Below, one piece after another: positions 8,275 through 17,627 of a stretch of DNA of 64,000 bases. The DNA is from CALAED01 sp036378315 (GTDB lineage Bacteria; Actinomycetota; Actinomycetes; Streptosporangiales; Streptosporangiaceae). A program made the translations under genes and the position numbers. Positions within the stretch are counted from its first letter, which is position 1. Each line of letters begins with the position of its first letter. Below the pieces are notes generated by a model. That model was not told where the DNA came from. It made no database searches and was given only the letters and a program-made list of their open reading frames with translations. Location: NCBI GenBank assembly GCA_036378315.1, contig DASUWU010000024.1, positions 16,834 to 80,833 of the forward strand, read 5' to 3'.

Positions 8275-9195
8275 TCATAGGGGGGCCTCGTGGAGGTGGC
8301 CCGAGGCGGCGCGCCCGGCGCGGCGGGCGGCAGAGACGGCCCGCGGGGCGCCGAGCGCGTCGAACGGCACCGAGCCCACGTCGTCCCAGCGCACCCGCTC
8401 GCCGCGCAGCACAGGGCCGTCGACGCACGCGCGCGCCATCCTGGTCACCCCGTCGTCCCCCACGACGGGCAGCACGCAGGCGAGGCACAGGCCGGTGCCG
8501 CAGACGGCGGTCTCCTGGAGGTACGCCTCCGCCGACACCTGGGTCGGGATCCCGTACCGCTCGGCGATGGCCGTCACGGACCGCAGCGTGGGCATGGGGG
8601 CGCAGGCGTACACCACGTCGCCGGACACCTGGTCGATCGCCTGCGGAAGCACGTCCGTGACCGTGCCGGCCACGTCCGCCGAGCCATCCTCGGCCGCGAT
8701 CGTGGCCGAGTCGCCCACCCGCCGGGCCGAGCGGGCCCCGAACACATCGCCGACCGTGGACGCGCCGAGCACGAAGTGCACCGCGCAGCGGCGCCGGCGC
8801 AGCGCGTCGGCGAGCGGGAAAAGGGCGGCCGCCGCGTGCGCCGAGCCGACCAGCACGCATGACACAGGATCGCGCGGCAGCGGGAACGGGTGGCCGAGCG
8901 GCCCGGCCAGGTCGATGGAGTCGCGCGAGCGCAGCCCGGCCAGCCAGCGGGTGCCCGCGTCGCGTTCCGCGAAGACGAACTCGACCGTGCCGCCGTAGTC
9001 GGGCTTGACCTCGTACACGGAAAAACACCGGCGGCGCAGCAGGCTGGTGTGCGGACCGCCCACCGCGAGGGCGACGAGCTGGCCGGGGCGGAACCGCTCG
9101 GCGACGGCCGGGGCCACCAGCGTCATGGCGTGGTAGCCCGCGACGCGCCTGACCGTCAGTACGGTCGCCGTCGCCTGCACCGGCGCATCCGTCAT
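8275..9195 (-). CDS. pyrK: Dihydroorotate dehydrogenase electron transfer subunit
   Basis: This 306-residue FAD/2Fe-2S protein passes electrons from PyrD to NAD. The FAD domain is at the N-terminus, an NAD-binding segment (CVLVGSAHAAAALFPL) is in the middle, and the C-terminus has the iron-sulfur cysteines CGTGLCLAC followed by MARACVDGP. ATG 9195 is the start: it forms an ATGA overlap with the carB stop and matches homologue length. It forms the functional pair with the downstream pyrD. Confidence 0.94.
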   Translation of the reverse strand: MTDAPVQATATVLTVRRVAGYHAMTLVAPAVAERFRPGQLVALAVGGPHTSLLRRRCFSVYEVKPDYGGTVEFVFAERDAGTRWLAGLRSRDSIDLAGPLGHPFPLPRDPVSCVLVGSAHAAAALFPLADALRRRRCAVHFVLGASTVGDVFGARSARRVGDSATIAAEDGSADVAGTVTDVLPQAIDQVSGDVVYACAPMPTLRSVTAIAERYGIPTQVSAEAYLQETAVCGTGLCLACVLPVVGDDGVTRMARACVDGPVLRGERVRWDDVGSVPFDALGAPRAVSAARRAGRAASGHLHEAPL

Positions 9196-12100
9196 GGACC
9201 CTCCCGGTCGGCCTCCGGCGCGCCCGCCGTGCGTCCCGGCTCGCGCCACTCGCCCCCGCGAAGGTGCTCGGCGTGCTCCTGGAGCGAGCGCACGCCGACA
9301 TCGCCGCGGACGATCGCCTCGATGCCCTGGACGGCGGCGGCCAGCCCCTGGACCGTGGTGACCGACGGGATGCCGCGCAGCACGGCGGCGGTCCTGATCT
9401 CGTAGCCGTCGAGGCGCGGCCCCGACTGCCCGGGGCTGCCGAAGGGCGTGTTCACGATCAGGTCCACCTCGCCGTCGAGGATGCGCCGCACGATCGTCGG
9501 CTCGCCGTCTGATCCCGGCCCCGCGCTGTGCTTTCGGACGATCTTGGCACGGACGCCGTTGCGACGCAGGACTTCCGCGGTCCCCTCCGTGGCAAGAATC
9601 TCAAAGCCGAGGTCAGCCAGGCGTTTCACCGGAAAGACCATGGCGCGTTTGTCCCGATTTGCGACAGAGACGAACGCCCTGCCCTCGGTCGGCAGGGACG
9701 CTCCGTACGCCGCCTGCTGCGACTTGGCGTACGCGGTGCCGAACACCTCGTCGATGCCCATGACCTCGCCCGTCGACCGCATCTCCGGGCCGAGCACGGT
9801 GTCGACGCCGTGGCCGTCCGCGGTACGGAACCGGTCGAACGGCAACACCGCCTCCTTCACCGCGATCGGCGCGTCGAGCGGCAGCGTGCCGCCGTCGCCC
9901 GCCGGCGGCAGCATGCCCTCGCCGCGCAGCTCGGCGATGGTCGCTCCCATCATCAGGCGCGCCGCCGCCTTCGCCAGCGGCACGGCGGTCGCCTTGGACG
10001 CGAACGGGACGGTACGCGACGCGCGCGGATTGGCCTCGAGGACGTACAGCACGCCGGCGGACAGGGCGTACTGGACGTTCATCAGCCCGCGCACTCCGAT
10101 GCCGCGGGCGAGCGCCTCCGTCGACTCCCTGATGCGCTGGATGTCCTCGCGGCCCAGCGTGATCGGCGGCAGCGCGCAGGCGGAGTCGCCGGAGTGGATG
10201 CCGGCCTCTTCGATGTGCTCCATCACCCCGCCGAGATAGAGCTCCTCGCCGTCGTACAGGGCGTCGACGTCGATCTCGATCGCCTCGTCGAGGAACCGGT
10301 CGACGAGCACGGGATGTTCGGGGCTCACCTGGGTGGCTCTTTCCATGTACGACTCGAGCGTGACGTCGTCGTAAACGATCTCCATGCCGCGGCCGCCGAG
10401 CACGTACGAGGGCCGGACGAGCACCGGATACCCGATCTTCGCGGCGATCTGCCTGGCCTCCCCGTAGGAGGTGGCCGTGCCGTGCTTCGGCGCCGGCAGG
10501 CCGGCCCTGGCCAGTACCCTGCCGAACGCCCCGCGCTCCTCGGCGAGGTGGATGCTCTCCGGCGAGGTGCCGACCACCGGAACGCCGGCGTTCTTGAGCC
10601 GCTGCGCGAGGCCGAGCGGGGTTTGCCCGCCGAGCTGGACGATCACCCCGGCGACCGTGCCGCTGCGCTGCTCGGCGTGGACGACCTCGAGCACGTCCTC
10701 GAGGGTGAGCGGCTCGAAGTAGAGCCGGTGCGAGGTGTCGTAGTCGGTCGAGACCGTCTCGGGGTTGCAGTTGACCATGACGGTTTCGTAGCCGGCCTCG
10801 GCGAGGGTGAACGACGCGTGCACGCAGCTGTAGTCGAACTCCACGCCCTGGCCGATGCGGTTCGGCCCGCTGCCCAGGATGATCACCTTCGGCCGGCGGC
10901 CGGGCGGGACCTCGGTCTCCTCGTCGTAGGTCGAGTACAGGTACGGGGTGCGGGCGGCGAACTCGGCCGCGCAGGTGTCGACCGTGTGATAGACGGGCCG
11001 GATCCCGAGCGCCTGCCGCACCTCCCTGATCACGTCCTCGGAGCGGCCGAGCAGCTCGGCGAGCTGCGCGTCGGAGAAGCCGTGCCGCTTCGCGAGCAGC
11101 AGCGCCTCCGTGGAGAACGGCGACTCGGCGGACCGTACGGTCTCGGCGACCTCGTTGATCGCGGCGATCTGGTCGATGAACCACGGGTCGATGCCGGTGG
11201 CCGCGTACAGCTCGTCGACGTCCGACCCGGCCCACAGCGCGCGCTGGATCGTGCGGAGGCGGCCGTCGTGCGGGGTCCGGCACCGCTCGACGAGCGCGGC
11301 CGCCTTCTCGCCGCCGGCGCCCTGGCCCGCGCGAGAGCGGTCGGCCGGCGCCCAGGTGAACGAGGCGTCCTTCCGCTCCAGCGACCTGAGGGCCTTCTGC
11401 AGCGCCTCGGCGAAGGACCGGCCGATGGCCATGGCCTCGCCCACCGACTTCATGTGCGTGGTGAGCGTGGCGTCGGCCCCCGGGAACTTCTCGAAGGCGA
11501 ACCGCGGCACCTTGACCACCACGTAGTCGAGGCTGGGCTCGAAGCTCGCCGGCGTCTCGCCGGTGATGTCGTTGGGGATCTCGTCCAGCGTGTAGCCGAC
11601 GGCGAGCTTCGCCGCGATCTTGGCGATCGGGAACCCGGTGGCCTTGGACGCGAGCGCGGACGACCTGGACACCCGCGGGTTCATCTCGATCACGATCATC
11701 CGGCCGGTTCGCGGGTGCACGGCGAACTGGATGTTGCAGCCGCCGGTGTCGACGCCGACGGCGCGGATGACCGCGATCGCGACGTCGCGCATGTGCTGGT
11801 ACTCGCGGTCGGTCAGCGTCATCGCCGGGGCCACGGTGACCGAGTCGCCGGTGTGCACGCCCATCGGGTCGACGTTCTCGATCGAGCAGACGACCACAAC
11901 GTTGTCGGCGCGGTCGCGCATCAGCTCGAGCTCGAACTCCTTCCAGCCGATGACCGACTCCTCGAGGAGCACCTCGCTCGTCGGGCTGGCGGCCAGGCCG
12001 GTGCCCGCGATGCGGCGCAGGCTTGCCTCGTCGTAGGCCATGCCGGAGCCCGCGCCGCCCAGCGTGAACGAGGGCCGGACGACCATCGGGTAGCCGAGCG

Positions 12101-12581
12101 TCTCGGCCGCGGCCAGGCAATCGTCCATGTCATGACATATGACACTGTTGGCGACCTCGGCGCCGATGCTCTGCGCGATTTCCTTGAAACGTTCGCGGTT
12201 CTCCCCCGCCTGGATCGCGTCGACGCTCGCGCCGATCAGCTCCACGCCGTACTTGTCGAGCACGCCGGCCGCGTGCAGCGCCACCGCGGTGTTGAGGGCC
12301 GTCTGCCCGCCGAGGGTGGCCAGCAGGGCGTCCGGCCGCTCCTTGGCGATGACCTTCTCCACGGTCTCCGGCGTGATCGGTTCGACGTAGGTGGCGTCGG
12401 CGAACTCCGGGTCGGTCATGATCGTCGCGGGGTTGCTGTTGACGAGCGAGACCCGCAGCCCCTCGGCCTTGAGCACGCGGCAGGCCTGCGTACCCGAGTA
12501 GTCGAACTCGCAGGCCTGCCCGATCACGATCGGACCGGACCCGATCACCAGGACGGACTTCAGATCGGCACGCCGTGGCAT
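9192..12581 (-). CDS. carB: Carbamoyl-phosphate synthase large subunit
   Basis: This 1129-residue enzyme makes carbamoyl phosphate from bicarbonate, ammonia and two ATP, feeding both pyrimidines and arginine. Two homologous ATP-grasp halves are visible: the first starts VLVIGSGPIVIGQACEFDYS, the second VIILGSGPNRIGQGVEFDYS. A C-terminal methylglyoxal-synthase-like allosteric domain (MVFPVKRLADLGFEILATEGTA) binds regulators such as UMP. The ATG overlaps the carA stop by one base (TGATG), so the two subunits are translationally coupled. Its own stop overlaps pyrK. Confidence 0.98.
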   Translation of the reverse strand: MPRRADLKSVLVIGSGPIVIGQACEFDYSGTQACRVLKAEGLRVSLVNSNPATIMTDPEFADATYVEPITPETVEKVIAKERPDALLATLGGQTALNTAVALHAAGVLDKYGVELIGASVDAIQAGENRERFKEIAQSIGAEVANSVICHDMDDCLAAAETLGYPMVVRPSFTLGGAGSGMAYDEASLRRIAGTGLAASPTSEVLLEESVIGWKEFELELMRDRADNVVVVCSIENVDPMGVHTGDSVTVAPAMTLTDREYQHMRDVAIAVIRAVGVDTGGCNIQFAVHPRTGRMIVIEMNPRVSRSSALASKATGFPIAKIAAKLAVGYTLDEIPNDITGETPASFEPSLDYVVVKVPRFAFEKFPGADATLTTHMKSVGEAMAIGRSFAEALQKALRSLERKDASFTWAPADRSRAGQGAGGEKAAALVERCRTPHDGRLRTIQRALWAGSDVDELYAATGIDPWFIDQIAAINEVAETVRSAESPFSTEALLLAKRHGFSDAQLAELLGRSEDVIREVRQALGIRPVYHTVDTCAAEFAARTPYLYSTYDEETEVPPGRRPKVIILGSGPNRIGQGVEFDYSCVHASFTLAEAGYETVMVNCNPETVSTDYDTSHRLYFEPLTLEDVLEVVHAEQRSGTVAGVIVQLGGQTPLGLAQRLKNAGVPVVGTSPESIHLAEERGAFGRVLARAGLPAPKHGTATSYGEARQIAAKIGYPVLVRPSYVLGGRGMEIVYDDVTLESYMERATQVSPEHPVLVDRFLDEAIEIDVDALYDGEELYLGGVMEHIEEAGIHSGDSACALPPITLGREDIQRIRESTEALARGIGVRGLMNVQYALSAGVLYVLEANPRASRTVPFASKATAVPLAKAAARLMMGATIAELRGEGMLPPAGDGGTLPLDAPIAVKEAVLPFDRFRTADGHGVDTVLGPEMRSTGEVMGIDEVFGTAYAKSQQAAYGASLPTEGRAFVSVANRDKRAMVFPVKRLADLGFEILATEGTAEVLRRNGVRAKIVRKHSAGPGSDGEPTIVRRILDGEVDLIVNTPFGSPGQSGPRLDGYEIRTAAVLRGIPSVTTVQGLAAAVQGIEAIVRGDVGVRSLQEHAEHLRGGEWREPGRTAGAPEADREGP

Positions 12582-13750
12582 CAGGCCTCCCGCCGCATGA
12601 GCTCGCAGAAGCGGTCGAACAGCCCGGCCGCGTCGTGCGGGCCGGCCGCGGCCTCGGGGTGGTACTGGACGCTGAACGCCGGGCGGTCGAGCAGCCGCAG
12701 CCCCTCGACGCAGCCGTCGTTCAGGTTGACGTGGCTGACCTCGGCCCGGCCGTACGGCGTGTCGAACGGCCCGGTCGTCGGCGCGTCCACCGCGAACCCG
12801 TGGTTGTGCGCCGAGATGTCGACCTTGCGGGTGCGCAGGTCCTGCACCGGCTGGTTCACGCCACGATGCCCGAACCGCAGCTTGTAGGTGCCGAGGCCGA
12901 GCGCCCGGCCGAGGATCTGGTTGCCCAGGCAGATCCCGAACAGCGGCCGGCCGGCGTCCAGCACGCCGCGCATCGACGCGACCGCGTAGTCGCAGGCCGC
13001 CGGGTCGCCGGGGCCGTTGCTGTAGAAGACGCCGTCGGGCTCGAGCGCGAGGATCTCCTCGGCCGTGGTCGTGGCCGGGAGCACATGGACCTCGCAGCCG
13101 CGCTCGGCCATGCGCCTGGGCGTCATCGTCTTGATGCCGAGGTCGACGGCGGCCACCAGGAAGCGCCGCCGCCCCGCGGGCGCGACGACGTACGGCTCGG
13201 GCGCCGACACCTCGCGGGCCAGGTCCGCCCCGATCATCGACGGGCTGTCCAGGACCCGCCGCAGCAGCGCGTCGAGATCGTCCCGCGCGGCGGGGCCGCT
13301 GAACAGACCGGCCCGCATGGCGCCCCGTTCGCGCAGGTGCCGGGTGAGCGCCCTGGTGCCGGGCATGGCGATCCCGACGACGCCGTACGACTTCAGCTCG
13401 GCGTCGAGGGAGCGGCTGGCCCGCCAGCTGGAGGGGCGTCGCGCCGGTTCTCGTACGACATATCCGGATACGTGGATCCGGCTCGACTCCGGGTCTTCGT
13501 CATTGGCGCCGGTGTTGCCGATGTGCGGCGCGGTCATCGCCACGATCTGCCGGTGGTACGACGGATCGGTCAGCGTCTCCTGGTAGCCGGTCATGCCGGT
13601 GTTGAACACCATCTCGCCGAAGGTCTCCCCTTCCGCGCCGTACCCGACGCCGTGAAAGACCCTGCCGTCCTCCAGCACGAGGACGGCCCCGCCCATGGGG
13701 TCGCCGGGCGCCTCGGCGCGAGCGGCCGCTCCGGCCCGCTGCGCCGTCAT
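12581..13750 (-). CDS. carA: Carbamoyl-phosphate synthase small subunit (glutaminase)
   Basis: This 389-residue subunit hydrolyses glutamine and hands ammonia to CarB. The class I glutamine amidotransferase triad is visible: the cysteine in FGICLGNQILG and the His-Glu pair in VQYHPEAAAGPHDA. The N-terminal domain shows LVLEDGRVFHGVGYGAEGET and NTGMTGYQE. ATG 13750 overlaps the pyrC stop as ATGA; a methionine 18 codons later (13696) is a possible alternative start. Some actinobacteria have a membrane-protein gene between pyrC and carA; it is absent here. Confidence 0.97.
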   Translation of the reverse strand: MTAQRAGAAARAEAPGDPMGGAVLVLEDGRVFHGVGYGAEGETFGEMVFNTGMTGYQETLTDPSYHRQIVAMTAPHIGNTGANDEDPESSRIHVSGYVVREPARRPSSWRASRSLDAELKSYGVVGIAMPGTRALTRHLRERGAMRAGLFSGPAARDDLDALLRRVLDSPSMIGADLAREVSAPEPYVVAPAGRRRFLVAAVDLGIKTMTPRRMAERGCEVHVLPATTTAEEILALEPDGVFYSNGPGDPAACDYAVASMRGVLDAGRPLFGICLGNQILGRALGLGTYKLRFGHRGVNQPVQDLRTRKVDISAHNHGFAVDAPTTGPFDTPYGRAEVSHVNLNDGCVEGLRLLDRPAFSVQYHPEAAAGPHDAAGLFDRFCELMRREA

Positions 13751-15036
13751 GCCAGCTTCCCTTCGAGCACGGTCGGCCGCCCGCGCAGGAACGTGGCGAC
13801 GACCCTGCCGGGGAGCTCCATCCCGGCGAACGGGCTGTTGCGGCTCTTGGAGGCGAAGGCGGTCGGGTCGACCGCGGTCCGCCCCGACGGGTCGTACAGC
13901 GTGAGGTTGGCCGGCGAGCCGGGCGACAGCGGGCGCCCCTGGCCGCCGACCCGGCCGATGCGGGCCGGGCGGTACGACATCCGGTCGGCCACGCCGGCCC
14001 AGTCGAGCAGTCCGGTCTCGACCATCGCCTCCTGCACCGCCGACAGGGCCGTCTCCAGGCCGATCATGCCCATCGCGGCCGCCGACCACTCGGTCTCCTT
14101 GGCCTCGACCGGGTGCGGCGCGTGGTCGGTGGCGACGCAGTCGATGGTGCCGTCGGCCAGCCCGGCGCGCAGCGCGGCGACGTCCTCTCTCGTCCGCAGC
14201 GGCGGGTTGACCTTGAAGATCGGGTCATAGGTGTCGGCGAGCGCGTCGGTGAGCAGCAGGTGGTGCGGAGTCACCTCGGCGGTGACCTGCCAGCCCTTGC
14301 TCTTGGCCCAGCGGATGATCTCCACGGAGCCGGCGGTGGACACGTGGCAGACATGCAGCCGCGACCCCACGTGGGCGGCGAGCAGCGCGTCCCGAGCGAT
14401 GACCGACTCCTCGGCGACCGCCGGCCAGCCGCGCAGGCCGAGCCTGGCCGACATCTCCCCCTCGTTCAGCTGCGCGCCTTCGGTGAGCCGCGGCTCCTGG
14501 GCGTGCTGAGCGATCACGCCGTCGAACGCCTTGACGTACTCCAGCGCCCGGCGCATCACCACGGCGTCCGACACGCAGTGGCCGTCGTCGGAGAACACCC
14601 GGACCCGGGCCGCCGAGTCGGCCATCGCGCCCAGTTCGGCGAGCTGGCCGCCCGCGATGCCGCGGGTGACCGCGCCGACGGGCTGCACGTCGCAGTACCC
14701 GGCCTCGCGGCCGAGCCGCCAGACCTGCTCGACGACCCCGGCCGTGTCGGCTACCGGATCGGTGTTGGCCATGGCGTGCACCGCGGTGTAGCCGCCGAGC
14801 GCGGCGGCGCGGGTGCCCGACTCGACCGTCTCGGCGTCCTCCCGTCCCGGCTCGCGCAGGTGGGTGTGCAGATCCACCAGGCCGGGGAGCGCCACCAGGC
14901 CGCGGGCGTCGACGACCTCCGCGCCGCCGGGAGCGGCAAGGCCCGGGCCGACCTCGGCGATGACGCCGTCGCGGAGCAGCAGATCGGCGGGGGCGCCGCC
15001 GGCGATCTTGGCGCCTCTGATGAGGTGGCAGGTCAT
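13747..15036 (-). CDS. pyrC: Dihydroorotase
   Basis: This 429-residue zinc amidohydrolase closes carbamoyl aspartate to dihydroorotate. The metal-binding signature DLHTHLREPGREDAETVESG and the C-terminal CVATDHAPH motif assign it to the type I dihydroorotases. The start at ATG 15036 (MTCHLIRGAKIAGG) forms an ATGA overlap with the pyrB stop. The same frame stays open further upstream only because stop codons are rare in this GC-rich sequence. It lies between pyrB and carA in the pyr operon. Confidence 0.96.
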   Translation of the reverse strand: MTCHLIRGAKIAGGAPADLLLRDGVIAEVGPGLAAPGGAEVVDARGLVALPGLVDLHTHLREPGREDAETVESGTRAAALGGYTAVHAMANTDPVADTAGVVEQVWRLGREAGYCDVQPVGAVTRGIAGGQLAELGAMADSAARVRVFSDDGHCVSDAVVMRRALEYVKAFDGVIAQHAQEPRLTEGAQLNEGEMSARLGLRGWPAVAEESVIARDALLAAHVGSRLHVCHVSTAGSVEIIRWAKSKGWQVTAEVTPHHLLLTDALADTYDPIFKVNPPLRTREDVAALRAGLADGTIDCVATDHAPHPVEAKETEWSAAAMGMIGLETALSAVQEAMVETGLLDWAGVADRMSYRPARIGRVGGQGRPLSPGSPANLTLYDPSGRTAVDPTAFASKSRNSPFAGMELPGRVVATFLRGRPTVLEGKLA

Positions 15037-16016
15037 CGGTCGCCTCCGTTCGCCGCCGTGGCCGGCGTGGCCGGCGTGGCTTCGGCCAGCGCCGAGCCGG
15101 CCGGTGCCGAGCCGCTCAGGAGCAGGTAAAGCACGGCCATCCGCACCGTCACCCCGTTGGCGACCTGCTCGACGATGGTGGATCGCGTCGAGTCGGCCAC
15201 CTCGGCGGCGATCTCGACGCCCCTGTTCATCGGGCCCGGATGCATGACCAGCGCGTGCTCGGGAAGCTGTGCCATCCGGCGGGCGTCCAGCCCGTACCGG
15301 CGGCTGTACTCGCGCACGGTCGGGAAGTAGGAGGCGTTCATCCGCTCGGCCTGCACCCGGAGCATCATGATCACGTCGCTCTTCTGGACGACCGTGTCCA
15401 GGTCGTACGACACCGCGCACGGCCAGGTGTCGATCGCGACGGGCAGCAGTGTGGGCGGCGCCACCAAGGTCACCTCGGCACCCAGCGTGTCCAGCAGCAG
15501 CACGTTCGAACGCGCCACCCTGCTGTGCAGCACGTCGCCGACGATGGTGATCTGCCGGCCGTCGAGCTCGCCGAGCCGCCGCCGGATGGTGAACGCGTCG
15601 AGCAGCGCCTGCGTGGGGTGCTCGTGCGTTCCGTCGCCGGCGTTGACCACGCTGCCGCGCACCCAGTTCGCCAGCCGGTACGGCGCGCCGGACGCGGCGT
15701 GCCTGATGACCACGGCGTCGGCGCCCATCGCCTCGAGCGTCAGCGCGGTGTCCTTGAGGCTCTCCCCCTTGGACACGCTCGACCCCTTGGCGGAGAAATT
15801 GATCACATCGGCCGACAGCCGCTTGGCCGCCGCCTCGAACGAGATCCTCGTACGGGTCGAGTCCTCGTAGAACAGGTTGACCACGGTACGGCCGCGCAAC
15901 GTCGGCAGCTTCTTGATCGGCCGGTCCACGACCTGGGCCAGCTCTTCGGCCGTGTCGAGGATGAGCAGGGCGTCGTCCCTGGTCAGATCCGCGGCAGAAA
16001 TGAGATGACGGTTCAC
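15033..16016 (-). CDS. pyrB: Aspartate carbamoyltransferase catalytic subunit
   Basis: This 327-residue enzyme joins carbamoyl phosphate to aspartate, the first committed step of pyrimidine synthesis. The carbamoyl phosphate site FYEDSTRTRISFEAAAKRL and the HPTQALLDAFTIRR motif are both intact. It begins at GTG 16016 with GGGGGAG just upstream, twelve bases after the pyrR stop. There is no pyrI regulatory subunit nearby, so end-product control probably runs through PyrR and CarB. Confidence 0.97.
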   Translation of the reverse strand: MNRHLISAADLTRDDALLILDTAEELAQVVDRPIKKLPTLRGRTVVNLFYEDSTRTRISFEAAAKRLSADVINFSAKGSSVSKGESLKDTALTLEAMGADAVVIRHAASGAPYRLANWVRGSVVNAGDGTHEHPTQALLDAFTIRRRLGELDGRQITIVGDVLHSRVARSNVLLLDTLGAEVTLVAPPTLLPVAIDTWPCAVSYDLDTVVQKSDVIMMLRVQAERMNASYFPTVREYSRRYGLDARRMAQLPEHALVMHPGPMNRGVEIAAEVADSTRSTIVEQVANGVTVRMAVLYLLLSGSAPAGSALAEATPATPATAANGGDR

Positions 16017-16028
16017 TGTCTCCCCCGC

Positions 16029-16772
16029 TCAGCCTTCCCGCTCCGGGCGCCCGCGCCGCTCCGACCCCGCTCCGCCCCCGGGCGCGCCCGCCGGCTGCCC
16101 GTGCCGTGCGCGGTCGTCGCCGGAGCGCGGGCCGAGCAGGACGGTGTCCCGCCCGTCCACCTCGAAGAGCAGGACCTTGACGGTCTCGCGCAGCGAGGTG
16201 GGCAGGTTCTTGCCGACGTAGTCGGCCCGCACCGGCAACTCCCTGTGGCCCCTGTCGATGAGGATGGCGAGCTGCACGACGCGCGGCCGGCCGATGTCGT
16301 TCAGCGCGTCGAGGGCGGCGCGCACCGTGCGGCCGGAGAAGAGCACGTCGTCGACCAGGATGACGAGCTTGCCGTCGACGCCGTCGGGGGGGAGCTCGGT
16401 CCTGCCGAGCGCACGCGCCGGCCGCAGTCGCAGATCGTCGCGGTACATCGTCACGTCGAGCGAGCCCCACGGAACCGGCCGGCCCTCGACCGCCTCGATG
16501 CGCTCGGCCAGCCGCCTGGCGAGCGTCACGCCGCGCGTCGGGATGCCGAGCAGGACGACGTCGCGGCCGCCCTTGGTGCGCTCCAGTATTTCGTGGGCGA
16601 TACGGGTCAGCGCCCGGGTGATGTCCGGCCCCTCGAGAACGGCTTTGTGAGATTCAACACTCTCGGCCTGCCCGTCCGGAGATTCAGTCCGGGAGGCGGC
16701 GGTTTTGCCGATGTGCTGCCGGTCACCCTCCGCCGCACCAGCCCCGGAAGGCATGAATGCAGCATCCACCAC
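16029..16772 (-). CDS. pyrR: PyrR bifunctional pyr mRNA-binding regulator / uracil phosphoribosyltransferase
   Basis: PyrR senses UMP and binds the leader of pyr mRNA; it may also have uracil phosphoribosyltransferase activity. The PRPP-binding signature KLVILVDDVLFSGRTVRAAL and the conserved GIPTRGVTLARRLAERI are present. The protein is 247 residues, longer than typical 180-residue PyrR, with poorly conserved tails: about 50 residues at the N-terminus and a Gly/Arg-rich C-terminus. GTG 16772 is five bases from AGGAGG; a second GTG at 16769 is equally placed. It is the first gene of the operon, directly after a PyrR-binding hairpin. Confidence 0.94.
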   Translation of the reverse strand: MVDAAFMPSGAGAAEGDRQHIGKTAASRTESPDGQAESVESHKAVLEGPDITRALTRIAHEILERTKGGRDVVLLGIPTRGVTLARRLAERIEAVEGRPVPWGSLDVTMYRDDLRLRPARALGRTELPPDGVDGKLVILVDDVLFSGRTVRAALDALNDIGRPRVVQLAILIDRGHRELPVRADYVGKNLPTSLRETVKVLLFEVDGRDTVLLGPRSGDDRARHGQPAGAPGGGAGSERRGRPEREG

Positions 16773-16777
16773 AGAAA

Positions 16778-16812
16778 CCTCCTTTCCCGCCTCACGGGAC
16801 GGGTTTTAAAGG
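16778..16812 (-). promoter_or_regulatory. PyrR-binding leader hairpin overlapping the pyrR ribosome binding site
   Basis: On the minus strand the leader contains TCCCG, loop TGAGG, CGGGA (16786-16800 region), immediately followed by AAAGGAGG. This matches the PyrR binding-loop pattern known from Bacillus and mycobacterial pyr leaders (UCC-purine-rich GAGGC loop-stem-AAGG). An upstream CCTTT can pair with AAAGG of the ribosome binding site, with an asymmetric purine-rich bulge as in known PyrR sites. No T-run terminator follows, so the likely mechanism is translational: UMP-PyrR stabilises the hairpin and blocks the Shine-Dalgarno sequence. Confidence 0.72.
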
Positions 16813-17132
16813 ACGTCGGGTCTTCTACACGGTAGCAGCTTCGGGCCGGTCCCCGAATGAGACTCTCTTTTATCCGCCCTGGTGGGAGCGGTCACCGCGG
16901 GGCGAGCGGAGGCGGCGGCGCGGGGTAGGGAACGCACCGGGCGGCGGCCCCGGCCGAGCCCCTCGACGGGCCGCGGGAGGCGGCTTTCACGGACAGCCGG
17001 TTCGACCACATTTTTCCAATCAGCTTGACCAACGGCCGCGCCCGTTTTACCGTCACTGTCCGTAACCACCACAGGGGGTGAAATCCCCCTGACGACAACG
17101 ACGACCCGAGTGAGCCTTGGGGGGCCGCAACG
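16813..17132. promoter_or_regulatory. Divergent pyrR / bldD promoter region
   Basis: This 320-base region separates the minus-strand pyr operon from plus-strand bldD. A TACCGT near 16829-16834 (minus strand) is a plausible pyr -10. On the bldD side there is a perfect hairpin AGGGGG-TGAAAT-CCCCCT (17073-17090) and, at 17104-17113, ACCC-GAGTGA, which resembles one and a half BldD half-sites. BldD represses its own promoter in Streptomyces, so an autoregulatory site here is expected, but the match is imperfect. Confidence 0.45.
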
Positions 17133-17627
17133 ATGCCGTCTGAATACGCAAAGGCTCTGGGCGCGAGGCTTCGCGCCATCCGCACCCAGCAGGGGCTGTC
17201 CCTGCATGGGGTGGAAGAGAAGTCTCGTGGCCGGTGGAAGGCCGTCGTCGTGGGTTCGTACGAGCGGGGCGACCGCGCCGTCACCGTTCAGAAGCTGGCC
17301 GAGCTCGCCGAGTTCTACGGCGTCCCGGTGTCCGAGCTGCTTCCCGGCGGCTCGGCGCCGAGTCCGCTCGGTCCGACGCCGAAGCTCGTGATCGATCTCG
17401 AGCGACTGCAACAGCTTCCGAAGGACAAGGCCGGTCCACTCGCCCGCTACGCCGCGACGATCCAGAGCCAGCGTGGCGACTACAACGGAAAGGTCCTGTC
17501 CATCAGGCAGGAAGATCTCCGTTCGCTAGCCGTGATCTATGACAAGTCACCAACCGAGTTGACCGAGGAGCTCATCGGATGGGGCGTGCTCGACCCAGAG
17601 GCACGCCGCGCCGTCGAGGCGTTCTGA
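17133..17627 (+). CDS. bldD: BldD developmental master repressor (c-di-GMP receptor)
   Basis: This 164-residue DNA-binding protein represses sporulation genes during vegetative growth. The N-terminal helix-turn-helix is nearly identical to the Streptomyces protein: LRAIRTQQGLSLHGVEEKS followed by GRWKAVVVGSYERGDRAVTV. The C-terminal domain has the c-di-GMP signature RGD, eight residues, RQED, so ligand-driven dimerisation should be intact. Its presence indicates an actinomycete with a developmental cycle. It stands alone, divergent from pyrR, with convergent HEPN gene downstream. Confidence 0.97.
   Translation: MPSEYAKALGARLRAIRTQQGLSLHGVEEKSRGRWKAVVVGSYERGDRAVTVQKLAELAEFYGVPVSELLPGGSAPSPLGPTPKLVIDLERLQQLPKDKAGPLARYAATIQSQRGDYNGKVLSIRQEDLRSLAVIYDKSPTELTEELIGWGVLDPEARRAVEAF

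Noticed and set aside
9528..12887. 1119-codon open frame on the plus strand
   Set aside because: It is antisense to carB, a fully recognisable essential enzyme. Its composition is that of a mirror frame.
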